Assembly: GCA_039029195.1 (NCBI GenBank)
Contig: JBCCGR010000003.1
Location: 1 to 64,000 of the forward strand
DNA: 64,000 bases
Direction of reading: 5' to 3'
DNA from: JBCCGR01 sp039029195
GTDB lineage: Bacteria; Pseudomonadota; Alphaproteobacteria; Rhizobiales; Rhizobiaceae
The notes beneath the pieces were generated by a model. The model was not told the DNA's origin and did no database searches. It saw nothing but the letters and a program-made list of their open reading frames with translations. Both the position numbers and the translations under genes were made by a program. Shown here in pieces: positions 49,231-57,930 of this stretch. Within the stretch, counting starts at the first letter, position 1. Each line of letters opens with the position of its first letter.

Positions 49231-50433
49231 TCATTTCAGACCTCGCGCGCGGGCAGCAGAAGACAGGAACCCGCCGACCGTTGCGCTCAATTCCGGTTCA
49301 TCAAGAAGAAACGCGTCGTGTCCCTTGTCTGTCTCGATCTCCACAAACGAAACGCTCGCACCCGCTGCATTGAGCGCATGAACAATCGCGCGGCTTTCTT
49401 CAGTGGGGAACAGCCAATCCGATGTGAAGGAAACAAGGCAAAAGCGCGTCTTTGTGTTGGCAAAGGCATCCGCCAACCGACCGCCATGCTCTTCCTTGAG
49501 GTCGAAATAATCCATCGCCCGGGTCATATAGAGATAGGAGTTGGCATCAAACCGGTCGACAAAGGTCATGCCCTGATGGCGCAGATAACTCTCGATCTGA
49601 AAATCCGCGTCAAATCCGAAGGTCAGCGCTTCCCGGTCCTGCAGGTTGCGGCCAAATTTTCGGTGCAGGGCAGGTTCAGACAGGTAGGTGATGTGCGCCG
49701 TCATACGCGCAACCGACAGCCCTTTGCGCGGGATTGTGTTCTTGTCAATATAATTGCCGCCATGCCAGTCGGGGTCAGCCATGATGGCCTGACGCCCCAC
49801 TTCGTGAAATGCTATGTTTTGCGCCGAGTGTCGCGCACCGGTCGCTATGGGAATTGCTGAATAGACCCGGTCCGGATAGGTGGCGGCCCATTGCAGCACC
49901 TGCATGCCGCCCATGGACCCGCCGACAACGGAAAAAAGCTGATCAATGCCCAGATGATCAATCAGCATCGCCTGAGCGCGGACCATATCGCCGATGGTGA
50001 TGACTGGCAGATCAAGCCCGTAGCTTTTGCCGGTCGCAGGATTGATGGAAGCGGGGCCGGTTGAACCCAGGCACCCGCCAACCACATTCACGCACACAAC
50101 GAAATACTTGTCAGTGTCGATTGGTTTTTGCGGACCGATCAGGCTTTCCCACCAACCGGGCTTTCCCGTCACCGGGTGCTTTTGCAACGGGTCGCCAGGC
50201 GAAAAGCCAAAATACTGATCACCCGTTAGCGCATGACAGACGAGAATGGCGTTGCTCTTGTCGTCGTTCAGTTTGCCCATTGTCTGATAGGCAAGCTGCA
50301 ACGGTGCGAGACTGTCGCCGGAATCCAGTGCGAGCGGCTGCGTTTCATCAAACACAACTGTGTTGGATGACGGATCAATGGATTCACTTGCCTGCCTGAC
50401 GGCTTTGTCGAGGGTCGTCGTCATACCGATCAT
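49231..50433 (-). CDS. metX: Homoserine O-acetyltransferase
   Basis: This 400-residue alpha/beta hydrolase-fold enzyme has LVCHALTGDQ, the nucleophile Ser in VVGGSMGGMQVLQWAATYPD, the acid region FTSDWLFPTEESR and the catalytic His in TDKGHDAFLLD. It transfers acetyl (or succinyl) to homoserine. ATG 50433 or ATG 50424 could be the start. It is the first gene of metX-metW and is divergent from hisC-tyrC across a 190-base gap with a hairpin. I saw no SAM-II riboswitch consensus. Confidence 0.97.
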   Translation of the reverse strand: MIGMTTTLDKAVRQASESIDPSSNTVVFDETQPLALDSGDSLAPLQLAYQTMGKLNDDKSNAILVCHALTGDQYFGFSPGDPLQKHPVTGKPGWWESLIGPQKPIDTDKYFVVCVNVVGGCLGSTGPASINPATGKSYGLDLPVITIGDMVRAQAMLIDHLGIDQLFSVVGGSMGGMQVLQWAATYPDRVYSAIPIATGARHSAQNIAFHEVGRQAIMADPDWHGGNYIDKNTIPRKGLSVARMTAHITYLSEPALHRKFGRNLQDREALTFGFDADFQIESYLRHQGMTFVDRFDANSYLYMTRAMDYFDLKEEHGGRLADAFANTKTRFCLVSFTSDWLFPTEESRAIVHALNAAGASVSFVEIETDKGHDAFLLDEPELSATVGGFLSSAARARGLK

Positions 50434-50447
50434 TCCGCTTTGGGACT

Positions 50448-50463
50448 GCCCCTATACAGGGGC
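50448..50463 (-). promoter_or_regulatory. GC hairpin in the metX leader
   Basis: GCCCCT and AGGGGC form a perfect six-base stem with the four-base loop ATAC, starting 15 bases before the metX start. It could affect metX translation, or be a protein-binding site in the divergent promoter region. Function is not shown. Confidence 0.35.
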
Positions 50464-50625
50464 TCTTTGAGAGTGGCCAGAACAGATTGTTCATTTCAAG
50501 ATCACCGCATCAGCACGACACCACACAAAAAGTTCAATCTGTGCTTTGATTTTGACCGGCAAGTTCCATAGAACGCCCCTGCCCGCACTCCATGCGGATT
50601 ATCCTTCAACAAATGAGATCTGATC

Positions 50626-51738
50626 ATGTCTGAGAACAATTTCGCCCCTGTTGCAAAGCCTGGCGTGGATCAGATTGCGATGTATGTGCCCGGCAAGTCG
50701 GCAGCGCCAGATGGGGTGAAGCTCCACAAGCTTTCTTCGAATGAATCTCCGCTTGGTGCACCACAAAGCGCAAGAGATGCGCTTGGTAATCTCGCAAATA
50801 CGCTGCAGGATTATCCCGACGGTTCAGCCACAGAGTTGCGACGCCGGATCGGCGCTGTTCACGGCCTGAATCCTGACAATATTGTGTGTGGCGCCGGGTC
50901 GGACGAGCTTCTGTCCTTGCTGTCGCAGGCCTACTTGTCGCCCGGCGATGAGGCGATTTACACCGAACATGGGTTCCTCATGTACCGCATTGCAATTCTT
51001 GCAAGCGGTGGCACGCCTGTGGTTGCGCCTGAGAAGAACGAAACCGCGCAGGTGGATGAGATACTCAACCGGGTCACCGACAAGACCCGCATCGTATTTC
51101 TGGCCAATCCCAACAACCCGACCGGCACTTACCTTCCCATCGAAGAAGTTCGTCGTCTTCACGCCGGCCTGCCTTTGCGCACAATTCTGGTGCTCGATGC
51201 GGCCTACGCCGAATATGTCAGCCGCAATGATTATGAGGCCGGCATTGAGCTGGTTTCTGCCAATGAAAATGTGGTCATGACGCGGACGTTTTCAAAGATC
51301 TTCGGAATGGCGGCCCTGCGCATTGGCTGGATGTACGGCCCGTCCTCAATTGTGGAAGTGGTCAACCGCATTCGCGGGCCGTTCAACGTGAATTCAGCCG
51401 CATTGGCAGCCGCAGAAGAAGCAATCGGCGACAAGGAGCACCTCGCAAAATGCATTGCGCACAATGATGAGTGGATTGCCAAGACCACCGAGGCGCTTGA
51501 GGAAATCGGCTTGCGGGTGACGCCAAGTGTCGGCAACTTCATTCTGGTTCATTTTCCGGATGAAGATGGTCGACGCGCCTCCGAAGCCGACGCCTATCTC
51601 TCGAGCAAAGGATATCTGCTGCGGGCCGTTGCGGGTTATGGCTTTCCCAATGCGCTACGCATGAGCATTGGTTCAGCAGAAGCCAATGAAGGTGTGATTG
51701 CGTCCTTGCGCGGTTTCATGGCTGGTGACGTGAAATGA
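50626..51738 (+). CDS. hisC: Histidinol-phosphate aminotransferase
   Basis: This 370-residue PLP enzyme of fold type I has KLSSNESPLGAP at the start, FLANPNNPTGTYLP, LDAAYAEYV and the lysine region RTFSKIFGMAALRIGWMYG. The length fits HisC. Paired with tyrC, it may also serve aromatic amino acid synthesis by transaminating prephenate or phenylpyruvate, as reported for rhizobial hisC paralogues. Its stop overlaps the tyrC ATG (ATGA). Confidence 0.94.
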   Translation: MSENNFAPVAKPGVDQIAMYVPGKSAAPDGVKLHKLSSNESPLGAPQSARDALGNLANTLQDYPDGSATELRRRIGAVHGLNPDNIVCGAGSDELLSLLSQAYLSPGDEAIYTEHGFLMYRIAILASGGTPVVAPEKNETAQVDEILNRVTDKTRIVFLANPNNPTGTYLPIEEVRRLHAGLPLRTILVLDAAYAEYVSRNDYEAGIELVSANENVVMTRTFSKIFGMAALRIGWMYGPSSIVEVVNRIRGPFNVNSAALAAAEEAIGDKEHLAKCIAHNDEWIAKTTEALEEIGLRVTPSVGNFILVHFPDEDGRRASEADAYLSSKGYLLRAVAGYGFPNALRMSIGSAEANEGVIASLRGFMAGDVK

Positions 51739-52658
51739 CCCAGCCAAAATTTGAACGCCTTGCCCTGATCGGTATCGGGCTGATCGGGTCATCTCTGGCG
51801 CATGATGTTCGCAAACTCGGTCTTGCTGACGAGATCGCCATCTCCACGCGGAGCTCGGAAACGCTGGCACGTGCGCAGGAACTTGGTCTGGGAGACCACT
51901 ATCTCGCGGATGCACGCGAAGCGGTGGAAGGTGCTGATCTGGTGATCCTTTGCACTCCGGTGGGTGCCTGTGGGCCGGTGACGGAGCAGATCGCGCCCCA
52001 TCTGCGCCCCGGCGCGATTGTCACGGATGTGGGCTCGGTTAAAACCGCCGTTGATGAAGCCATGCGGCCGCACATTCCCGAAGGTGTGCATTTCATCCCG
52101 GGCCATCCGGTCGCCGGTACGGAAAACTCGGGCCCGGATGCGGGCTTTGCCGGTCTGTTTGACAATCGCTGGGTTATTCTCACACCGGCCGCAGATGCTG
52201 ATCAATCGGCGGTGGACCGGCTGCACGGCTTTTGGGCGGCCTGCGGTGCCAATGTGGAGTTCATGACACCAAGGCACCATGATCTGGTGCTCGCCATCAC
52301 CTCACACATTCCGCATCTGGTTGCCTACAATATCGTTGGCACGGCCAGCGATCTGGAAGAGGTGACGAGTTCGGAAGTCATGAAATATTCCGCCGGTGGT
52401 TTTCGTGACTTTACGCGTCTGGCAGCGTCCGATCCCACCATGTGGCGTGATGTTTTCCTCAACAACAAGGACGCCGTGCTTGAAACACTCGGCCGGTTCT
52501 CCGAGGATCTGAGTGCGCTGCAACGCATGATCCGCTGGGGGGATGGCGACGCGCTGTTTGATCTGTTTACCAGAACGCGCACCATTCGCCGCGAAATCGT
52601 GGAAGCCGGTCAGGAAACGGCGTTGCCAAACTTTGGCCGCGACGCAGTTGAGGAATAG
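51735..52658 (+). CDS. tyrC: Prephenate/arogenate dehydrogenase
   Basis: This 307-residue TyrA-family enzyme has the NAD(P) motif LALIGIGLIGSSLAHDV, DVGSVKTAV, the prephenate site FIPGHPVAGTENSGPDAG and the His-rich HHDLVLAITSHIPHLVAY, then SAGGFRDFTRLAASDPTMW. It makes tyrosine precursor from prephenate or arogenate. It lacks chorismate mutase and ACT domains. It is coupled to hisC and ends two bases before the convergent DUF2125 gene. Confidence 0.94.
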   Translation: MTQPKFERLALIGIGLIGSSLAHDVRKLGLADEIAISTRSSETLARAQELGLGDHYLADAREAVEGADLVILCTPVGACGPVTEQIAPHLRPGAIVTDVGSVKTAVDEAMRPHIPEGVHFIPGHPVAGTENSGPDAGFAGLFDNRWVILTPAADADQSAVDRLHGFWAACGANVEFMTPRHHDLVLAITSHIPHLVAYNIVGTASDLEEVTSSEVMKYSAGGFRDFTRLAASDPTMWRDVFLNNKDAVLETLGRFSEDLSALQRMIRWGDGDALFDLFTRTRTIRREIVEAGQETALPNFGRDAVEE

Positions 52659-52659
52659 A

Positions 52660-53757
52660 TCAAGTTCCAAACAATGGCGGAATTTCGCCAAGGGGAATAA
52701 AGCCCGCGCGCATTTTCCCCTTGTCGATGTCAATCTTGACGGTACGCGAGGGCGTGCCGTTCAGCTTTCCGGGTTGCCCGAAGGCCGTGACGGCGTTCAC
52801 GATCTGCTTGACCGATGCTGCTGCCTGCTCATCCACCGAGCTTACATAGTCGAGCAATCCAGCTGGATTTGAGACCGAGAGGTCCATTTTTCCCGTGACA
52901 AGCCCGTCAGTATCGATTCTGAATGGACCCGAAAGTTCAATCTGGCTTGTTGGGTCAGCGTGTGATGCGATGCGCACTTTGCGGATTTCACCATCCTGTC
53001 CGAACTGCATTATCTGCTGATCAAACGCACCGGACACGGCCCGGGCCATGCCGTCCGTCAGATGAAGATCAACATCAACATCAAATCCGGCTTCGGGAAA
53101 TACACTCGCCAGCGCGTTTTTGAAGTCGCGAACCTGAAACGCCAGATCAAGGTCGCGGTCTTCCGATTCCGGTGTCGGGCGCAAATGCACCGCACCCTGA
53201 TTGCTCTTCAATTTCAGCATTGCCGCCAAGGGCTCGGCGGCGGCGTCGGATGATGCCAGCAGGACCGGTATCGCAACTTCAAGGTTCAGCCCGACGAGTG
53301 AAATCTGCTGCGGCACGCTTAGTCCCAGACGAACGCTGGCGCGCAAACTGTCCCAATCCAGCTTGATAGGCTTTGCGTCGGGGACAGGCGAGGCTTCCGC
53401 CGGACCGTCCAGTTCAGCAATGATATTGCCAGGCTTGTAGAGCAGCGCCACCGTGCGCAACGCACCAGCTTTTGTTACGAACGCCTGCTCCTGTGCTTCA
53501 ACGCCAGTCTGATCGCAGAACAAGCCCATCCGGAATGGAAATCCGCGGATTGAACGGTTTTCGCACGTGATCGTCACCCCGAACCGCGCCGCCGACTGAA
53601 TCACCTTGTCGATCTGATCGGCAGAAATGGACGCCACATAGAACCAGCCACCGGTCCAAAGCCCGATCCCCGCAGCGACCGCAACCGCAAGCCATTTCAT
53701 TCGGCGCGGAATGCCGCTACGTCTGGGGGGCTGCGGTAAAGTTGCTTCCTGAGACAA
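52660..53757 (-). CDS. DUF2125 family protein
   Basis: This 365-residue protein has an N-terminal signal anchor (KWLAVAVAAGIGLWTGGWFYVAS) and a large periplasmic domain of the DUF2125 family: FGVTITCENRSIRGFPFRMGLFC and LTDGMARAVSGAFDQQIMQFG-like segments. Function unknown; the repeated beta pattern hints at an AsmA-like lipid-facing fold. The TTG start at 53757 has AAAGG upstream; ATG 53700 would shorten the N-terminus by 19 residues. Confidence 0.9.
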   Translation of the reverse strand: MSQEATLPQPPRRSGIPRRMKWLAVAVAAGIGLWTGGWFYVASISADQIDKVIQSAARFGVTITCENRSIRGFPFRMGLFCDQTGVEAQEQAFVTKAGALRTVALLYKPGNIIAELDGPAEASPVPDAKPIKLDWDSLRASVRLGLSVPQQISLVGLNLEVAIPVLLASSDAAAEPLAAMLKLKSNQGAVHLRPTPESEDRDLDLAFQVRDFKNALASVFPEAGFDVDVDLHLTDGMARAVSGAFDQQIMQFGQDGEIRKVRIASHADPTSQIELSGPFRIDTDGLVTGKMDLSVSNPAGLLDYVSSVDEQAAASVKQIVNAVTAFGQPGKLNGTPSRTVKIDIDKGKMRAGFIPLGEIPPLFGT

Positions 53758-53844
53758 TATGGGGCCTTTAGTTTTTGTCCACTAAACCGACAACAGGTGT
53801 CTGACGTTGCCTCTTGAGGCCACAATACAGGAATATCAACTGCA

Positions 53845-54369
53845 ATGGGCGATTTTTGGGTGTTCGGTTACGGATCTTTGATGTGGCGGCCCGGGTTTAA
53901 CTATCTGGAGTGCGAAACGGCTCGTATCCACGGACTGCACCGGGCGCTATGCATCTATTCCTGGGTTCACAGGGGTACGAAGGAGCGGCCCGGTCTGGTG
54001 CTCGGTCTCGACCGCGGCGGCTCGTGTCTGGGTCGGGCGTTCCGGGTGGAAGAAAAGAATCGCGACGAAGTCATCGCATATTTGCGAGAGCGCGAACTGG
54101 TGACCAACGTCTATGTTGAGACCTGGCGTCGTGTTCAACTGCAAAGCGGGGCGACAGCAAGCGCGCTCGTCTACATCACTGACCGTACAAATCCACAATA
54201 TGCGGGTCGGCTACCGGAAAACGCGCTGGTGAAACAGATATCAGGCGCTTCTGGCCGGTCCGGCGACAATGAAGATTATGTGCTGAAGACGGCGGAGCAC
54301 CTTGAGGAAATCGGCATTGAGGACGTCGGCCTGCAACAGGTTGCGCGCCGCTTAAGAAACGCCAATTGA
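53845..54369 (+). CDS. Gamma-glutamylcyclotransferase, ChaC-like
   Basis: This 174-residue ChaC-like protein has WVFGYGSLMWRPGFNYLE at the start, RALCIYSWVHRGTKERPGLVLGLDRGGSC, and the end NEDYVLKTAEHLEEIGIED. ChaC enzymes release 5-oxoproline from glutathione. ATG 53845; GGAATATCAACTGCA is a weak ribosome site. It shares its last 18 bases with the convergent orphan gene. Confidence 0.94.
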   Translation: MGDFWVFGYGSLMWRPGFNYLECETARIHGLHRALCIYSWVHRGTKERPGLVLGLDRGGSCLGRAFRVEEKNRDEVIAYLRERELVTNVYVETWRRVQLQSGATASALVYITDRTNPQYAGRLPENALVKQISGASGRSGDNEDYVLKTAEHLEEIGIEDVGLQQVARRLRNAN

Positions 54370-54903
54370 AGAAACGATAAAGTCGCGAATGACCGTGTCG
54401 CGCGCCGCACCATCATCTGCCAACAGGTGCACAAACAGTTGCACGCGCCCACCTCTGGCTTCACATTCAGCACGATGCCGAAAGTACCGATGGCGCACAA
54501 ACGTGCTTGCTCCAATCCACAAGGGTCTCTTGGAATCGGATTCCAGAACGGCGAACACGGCATTGTCATAAAGCGGAATCTGTTCCGGCTGAATGTTTGA
54601 AAACACGTGCTTTGCGCCATCAGCATTCTTCAGATAGACAAACCGGTCGAACCCATCCGCTTCAACCACCGATGAGATAACCTCGCAATCGTAGAGTTCG
54701 GAACCGACTTCCAACTCGTCATCTGGGGCAACCAGTCCTGCGACGGATGATTTCACACCGTACAGTGGAACCACATTGTTTCGTTGGGCAATGTGCCCAC
54801 CCCAGGGCGTGACGTCAGGCGCTGAGAAGCCGGATCGCCGGTCGCGAGGAACAGACGCGGGCTGATGATAGTCGGGAGCCGGGGAAAGGGCAGCGTTCAT
54901 CAT
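54352..54903 (-). CDS. Uncharacterised protein behind a G-quadruplex repeat
   Basis: This 183-residue protein matches no family I know. The first 50 residues look disordered and proline-rich (PAPDYHQPASVPRDRRS). The rest appears beta-rich with conserved-looking aromatics and a Trp in PLWIGASTFVRHRYFRHRAECEARGG. No signal peptide or membrane helix is visible. Two ATG codons begin it; GGAACAGAG is the only upstream purine-rich site. The leader lies inside the remarkable GGGAT repeat described at 54907-54975, so expression could vary with repeat number. Confidence 0.6.
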   Translation of the reverse strand: MMNAALSPAPDYHQPASVPRDRRSGFSAPDVTPWGGHIAQRNNVVPLYGVKSSVAGLVAPDDELEVGSELYDCEVISSVVEADGFDRFVYLKNADGAKHVFSNIQPEQIPLYDNAVFAVLESDSKRPLWIGASTFVRHRYFRHRAECEARGGRVQLFVHLLADDGAARDTVIRDFIVSSIGVS

Positions 54904-54906
54904 GGT

Positions 54907-54975
54907 GTTCTATCTCTGTTCCTTGGATGGGATGGGATGGGATGGGATGGGATGGGATGGGAACATAGATAGAAC
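54907..54975. repeat. GGGAT microsatellite (G-quadruplex motif) flanked by inverted repeats
   Basis: From 54929 to 54961 the plus strand has seven GGG tracts, each separated by AT, so a pentamer repeat that meets the G-quadruplex pattern. On both sides lie near-perfect 16-base inverted repeats: GTTCTATCTCTGTTCC (54907-54922) and GGAACATAGATAGAAC (54960-54975), differing at one position. The whole unit ends three bases before the ATG of the minus-strand gene. The G-rich strand is the template for that gene. Confidence 0.9.
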
Positions 54976-55022
54976 AACTTAAGAGAACATTACAAGAACT
55001 ATTTCGAATGCCCGTCAGACGA

Positions 55023-55799
55023 TCAGGACATCTGCTTCAATTTTGCGAGCAACTGATCGGACATAGGTGGCGGGTTTGGGTCGCTCGCGGCCTTCTGATA
55101 GAGCTTGTTGCAGGCCCCCTCAATGCGCTCCTGCAAAAGAGCAAAGAAGGCCTCGTCATCCAGTCCTGGCGGGATGGGTTCCAGGATCTGTGACCGCATA
55201 ATTCCTGGGTAGCGCATGAACTGACGGCGCGGCCAGTAAAGACCCGAGTTCAGCGCCACAGGAACAACGGGGCAGTTCAGCTCGCGGTAGAGCCGAACGA
55301 TCCCGGTTTTGTAGGCCGGATCAGCGCCGGGCGTGGTGCGAGTGCCCTCCGGATAGATGATGATCTGGCGACCGTTGGCGATTTCCTCACGTGCGCGATC
55401 GAGCATTTTTTCAAGGGCCGCCCCGCGACGTTCTCGATTGATGGGGATCATGCGCTGCTTGGCCACGTACCAGCCGAACAACGGGATCCACATCAGTTCC
55501 CGTTTCAAAATGAACGCGGGATCGCGAAAGATCGACAAAAAGCCGTAGACCTCCCACAAAGATTGGTGCTTGGAAGCGACAATCACCCCTTCATTCGGGA
55601 TGTTTTCAATGCCTTTGATTTCGATCTTTGTGCCGACAATCCAGCGATGCAGAAAATTGCTTATCCGCCCCCAGTTGCGCGGCACAATCCAGGCAAGCTT
55701 TCGAGGTGCCAGAAAATAGGGGATCGAAAACACGATCATCTGGATCAGGATGCTGACATACCAGGCAAGGTTGAAGGCCAGCGATCTAAATACGAGCAA
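55023..55799 (-). CDS. plsC: 1-acyl-sn-glycerol-3-phosphate acyltransferase
   Basis: This 258-residue membrane enzyme has the acyltransferase motif I in VIVASKHQSLWEV (HxxxxW variant of HX4D), motif III IIYPEGTRTTPG and motif IV PVVPVALNSGLYW. It forms phosphatidic acid. It uses TTG 55799, giving MLVFRSLAFNLAWYV, the usual opening hydrophobic segment; no strong ribosome site is seen. It follows ydcF and ftsX on the same strand, the order that normally continues ftsE-ftsX in rhizobia. Confidence 0.93.
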   Translation of the reverse strand: MLVFRSLAFNLAWYVSILIQMIVFSIPYFLAPRKLAWIVPRNWGRISNFLHRWIVGTKIEIKGIENIPNEGVIVASKHQSLWEVYGFLSIFRDPAFILKRELMWIPLFGWYVAKQRMIPINRERRGAALEKMLDRAREEIANGRQIIIYPEGTRTTPGADPAYKTGIVRLYRELNCPVVPVALNSGLYWPRRQFMRYPGIMRSQILEPIPPGLDDEAFFALLQERIEGACNKLYQKAASDPNPPPMSDQLLAKLKQMS

Positions 55800-55904
55800 A
55801 GGAAGCGCCCCGAATAAAATCGTCTGTTACATGGCGCGGTTAGTGCTTGAAATGCAATCCATGATCAAGGCCATAAACACAAAGCTGGTGTGATCATGCG
55901 GACC

Positions 55905-56660
55905 CTAAAGCGCACTCACCCGGGCTCTGATGGTCGCGAAGGGTTCGCCCACCAGCGTGGGGCGCAACCGGGCACCCACATATTTGGTGTATTCAGAAAC
56001 CAGAAGTCGCATGGCCTCCGAATCGCGATACCAGCCATCCTGCTTCAACCGGTCAAATGATACGCCCAAAGGCTGGAGCCTGGCTTTGGGCATGGCTCGT
56101 CGCATCTCCAGCATGCTGCGGGGAAGATGATAGTCGCTTGTCACGATGATGAGGCGTTCAAACCCGTGCTTTTTGGCCCAGTTGGCTGCTTCAGTCGCAT
56201 TGCCAACCGTGTTTGCGGCCTCGCGATCCAAATCGACACAGCACTCGAAAAGAGAGGCACTTTCATCCGTGAGGTTCAGGATGGCTTTCTCGCTGGTGTC
56301 CTTGTTGACACCGCTGATCAAAAGACGCTTCGCCTTGTTGGTTCTCAGGAGTTCAAGACCCGCAGCGATGCGTTGCGATCCGCCGGTGAGCACCACAATG
56401 CCGTCATAGGTTTCCAGAGATTGTGGCGCTTCATAGGTGCGAACTGTCTGGGTGAACTTGGCAAACCCACCCAGTGCCAGACCGGCACCAATAAACACAC
56501 CCACCATGATCAGCACATAGAAGAAGCGTGAAATACCGCCGATACCACGGAAAAGGCGTCCACCCCGACGGGTGAAGCGTTTCTTTTCCTCGCTGGCATT
56601 TTGTTTGGGATCGGCGTTGCCGTCCGACTTCTTCGTGTTGCTGGTCTGATCCGCCGTCAT
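55905..56660 (-). CDS. YdcF-family protein (DUF218)
   Basis: This 251-residue protein has an Arg/Lys-rich cytoplasmic start, one membrane helix (FFYVLIMVGVFIGAGLALGGF) and a DUF218 domain: GIVVLTGGSQRIAAGLELL, RLLISGVNKDT, NTVGNATEAANWAKKHG and IIVTSDYHLPRSMLEMR. The family may act on cell-envelope glycans or nucleotides. It lies 139 bases downstream of ftsX. Confidence 0.92.
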   Translation of the reverse strand: MTADQTSNTKKSDGNADPKQNASEEKKRFTRRGGRLFRGIGGISRFFYVLIMVGVFIGAGLALGGFAKFTQTVRTYEAPQSLETYDGIVVLTGGSQRIAAGLELLRTNKAKRLLISGVNKDTSEKAILNLTDESASLFECCVDLDREAANTVGNATEAANWAKKHGFERLIIVTSDYHLPRSMLEMRRAMPKARLQPLGVSFDRLKQDGWYRDSEAMRLLVSEYTKYVGARLRPTLVGEPFATIRARVSAL

Positions 56661-56799
56661 CTCATTGGCCCGGTGTGACGATCAATAGCGCTTTTTTTGC
56701 GCCGGTTCTGCCCGGACGCTAGCGCAAGCCCTTTGCTAGCACCACGAAAAAACGGCAATCTGGCGGCGAAAACGGGGTATTTGCAGCCAAATCGAAGAA

Positions 56800-57834
56800 T
56801 CAGCCAACATCCTGCGATCGATCGAGGGTGCCCACGTGGCGCAGAACCGTCCAGCGAGAGGTCATGGCCGTTAGGATGGCAATGGCGAACATCAGCACCA
56901 GTGCGCCTGCATAGCCATAAAGCCCCACAGTAAATGTGCCAAACAGCGCAATCATCTGATCGGCCTCCGGCGTGGCGATATTGTTGGCCGCCCAAAAGCC
57001 GGCAATGGCAAAAACGATCATGGCGAATACGCCACCGGCAAAAGCGCCTTTGAGCCCCAACAGCATGAAATGGTTCTGAAACTGGCGGGCAATATAGCCA
57101 CGTTCCGCACCCACAAAATGAAGCACTTCAATCACGTTGCGGTTTCCGGCCATGGCTCCCCGAGTGGCGAACACAACGGTGAGAACCGTTGCCACAACAA
57201 CCAGCGCGAACACTGCAATGCCAACGGCCACAGTGGCGCGGGCCATGGTGGTCAGCCGGTCAACCCAAGACCGGTGATCATCCAGACTGGCACCAGGCAC
57301 TTTGTCCGCCAACTGGCTGCGTAGGGCGGCAAAGTCGGGTCGCCCACCCTCGGATACAAAGACGGTGACAAGACGGGGAACCGGAAGGTCATTGAGATCA
57401 AGCCCTGTGCCCAGCCAGGGTTCAAGCAGGCGCGCGGTTTCCTGTTCGCCGACCACGACCGCATCTTCAATGCCAGGCGTTCCTCTCGCCAGCGCCTGAG
57501 CATCAGCAAGGGATTTAACGATATCAACACCATCGACCGGACGGATCTGGATGGTGATTTCGCGTGCGATGTCGCTTTGCCATTTGGACGCTGTGCCGGA
57601 AACCAGCGTCACCGCACCAAGCGTGAGGCAGGCAAGAAAGGCCATGATCGCAACAACAAGCGTCAGGGCGCGACCGGCAACACTCTCCGGTGGGACGATC
57701 GAGGTCTGTGAGCGTCCGGCGAAATCATCTGGTGACGGCTTGCTGGATTTGCCCGAACCGGCATCGCCTGAACCGGCGGCATCAAACACCAGCTCTTCGA
57801 GTTCCGCTCCACTGGTCTGTTTCGGTTTCGCCAT
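56800..57834 (-). CDS. ftsX: Cell division protein FtsX
   Basis: This 344-residue protein has a proline/serine-rich cytoplasmic N-terminus, then helix one (LTLVVAIMAFLACLTLGAVTLV), an extracytoplasmic domain (SDIAREITIQIRPVDG to DDHRSWVDRL) and three C-terminal helices with NVIEVLHFVGAERGYIARQFQ. This is FtsX, partner of the ATPase FtsE in controlling septal murein hydrolases. It seems full length. FtsE is not adjacent but 4 kb upstream (62032-62691) across putA and putR, which is unusual. ATG 57834 has GGAG twelve bases upstream; a longer frame to 57915 is open. Confidence 0.93.
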   Translation of the reverse strand: MAKPKQTSGAELEELVFDAAGSGDAGSGKSSKPSPDDFAGRSQTSIVPPESVAGRALTLVVAIMAFLACLTLGAVTLVSGTASKWQSDIAREITIQIRPVDGVDIVKSLADAQALARGTPGIEDAVVVGEQETARLLEPWLGTGLDLNDLPVPRLVTVFVSEGGRPDFAALRSQLADKVPGASLDDHRSWVDRLTTMARATVAVGIAVFALVVVATVLTVVFATRGAMAGNRNVIEVLHFVGAERGYIARQFQNHFMLLGLKGAFAGGVFAMIVFAIAGFWAANNIATPEADQMIALFGTFTVGLYGYAGALVLMFAIAILTAMTSRWTVLRHVGTLDRSQDVG

Positions 57835-57930
57835 CCGAACCAGGTGCTCCGCCAACTGGATGTTGAGGGTGATTCCTCTTGTGTGGAGATACCGTCTGAA
57901 ACGCCTGCTGATCAAGCGGCATTGGCGAGT

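Noticed and set aside
50434..50625. SAM-II riboswitch upstream of metX
   Set aside because: This riboswitch often precedes metX/metA in alphaproteobacteria, so I compared the metX leader with the consensus. The CGxGCUGAUUUAA and GCUAAA blocks are absent; only a small GC hairpin is present.
56718..56740. Hairpin between ftsX and ydcF
   Set aside because: GCTAGC words form a short stem, but no T-run or further pairing supports a terminator call.
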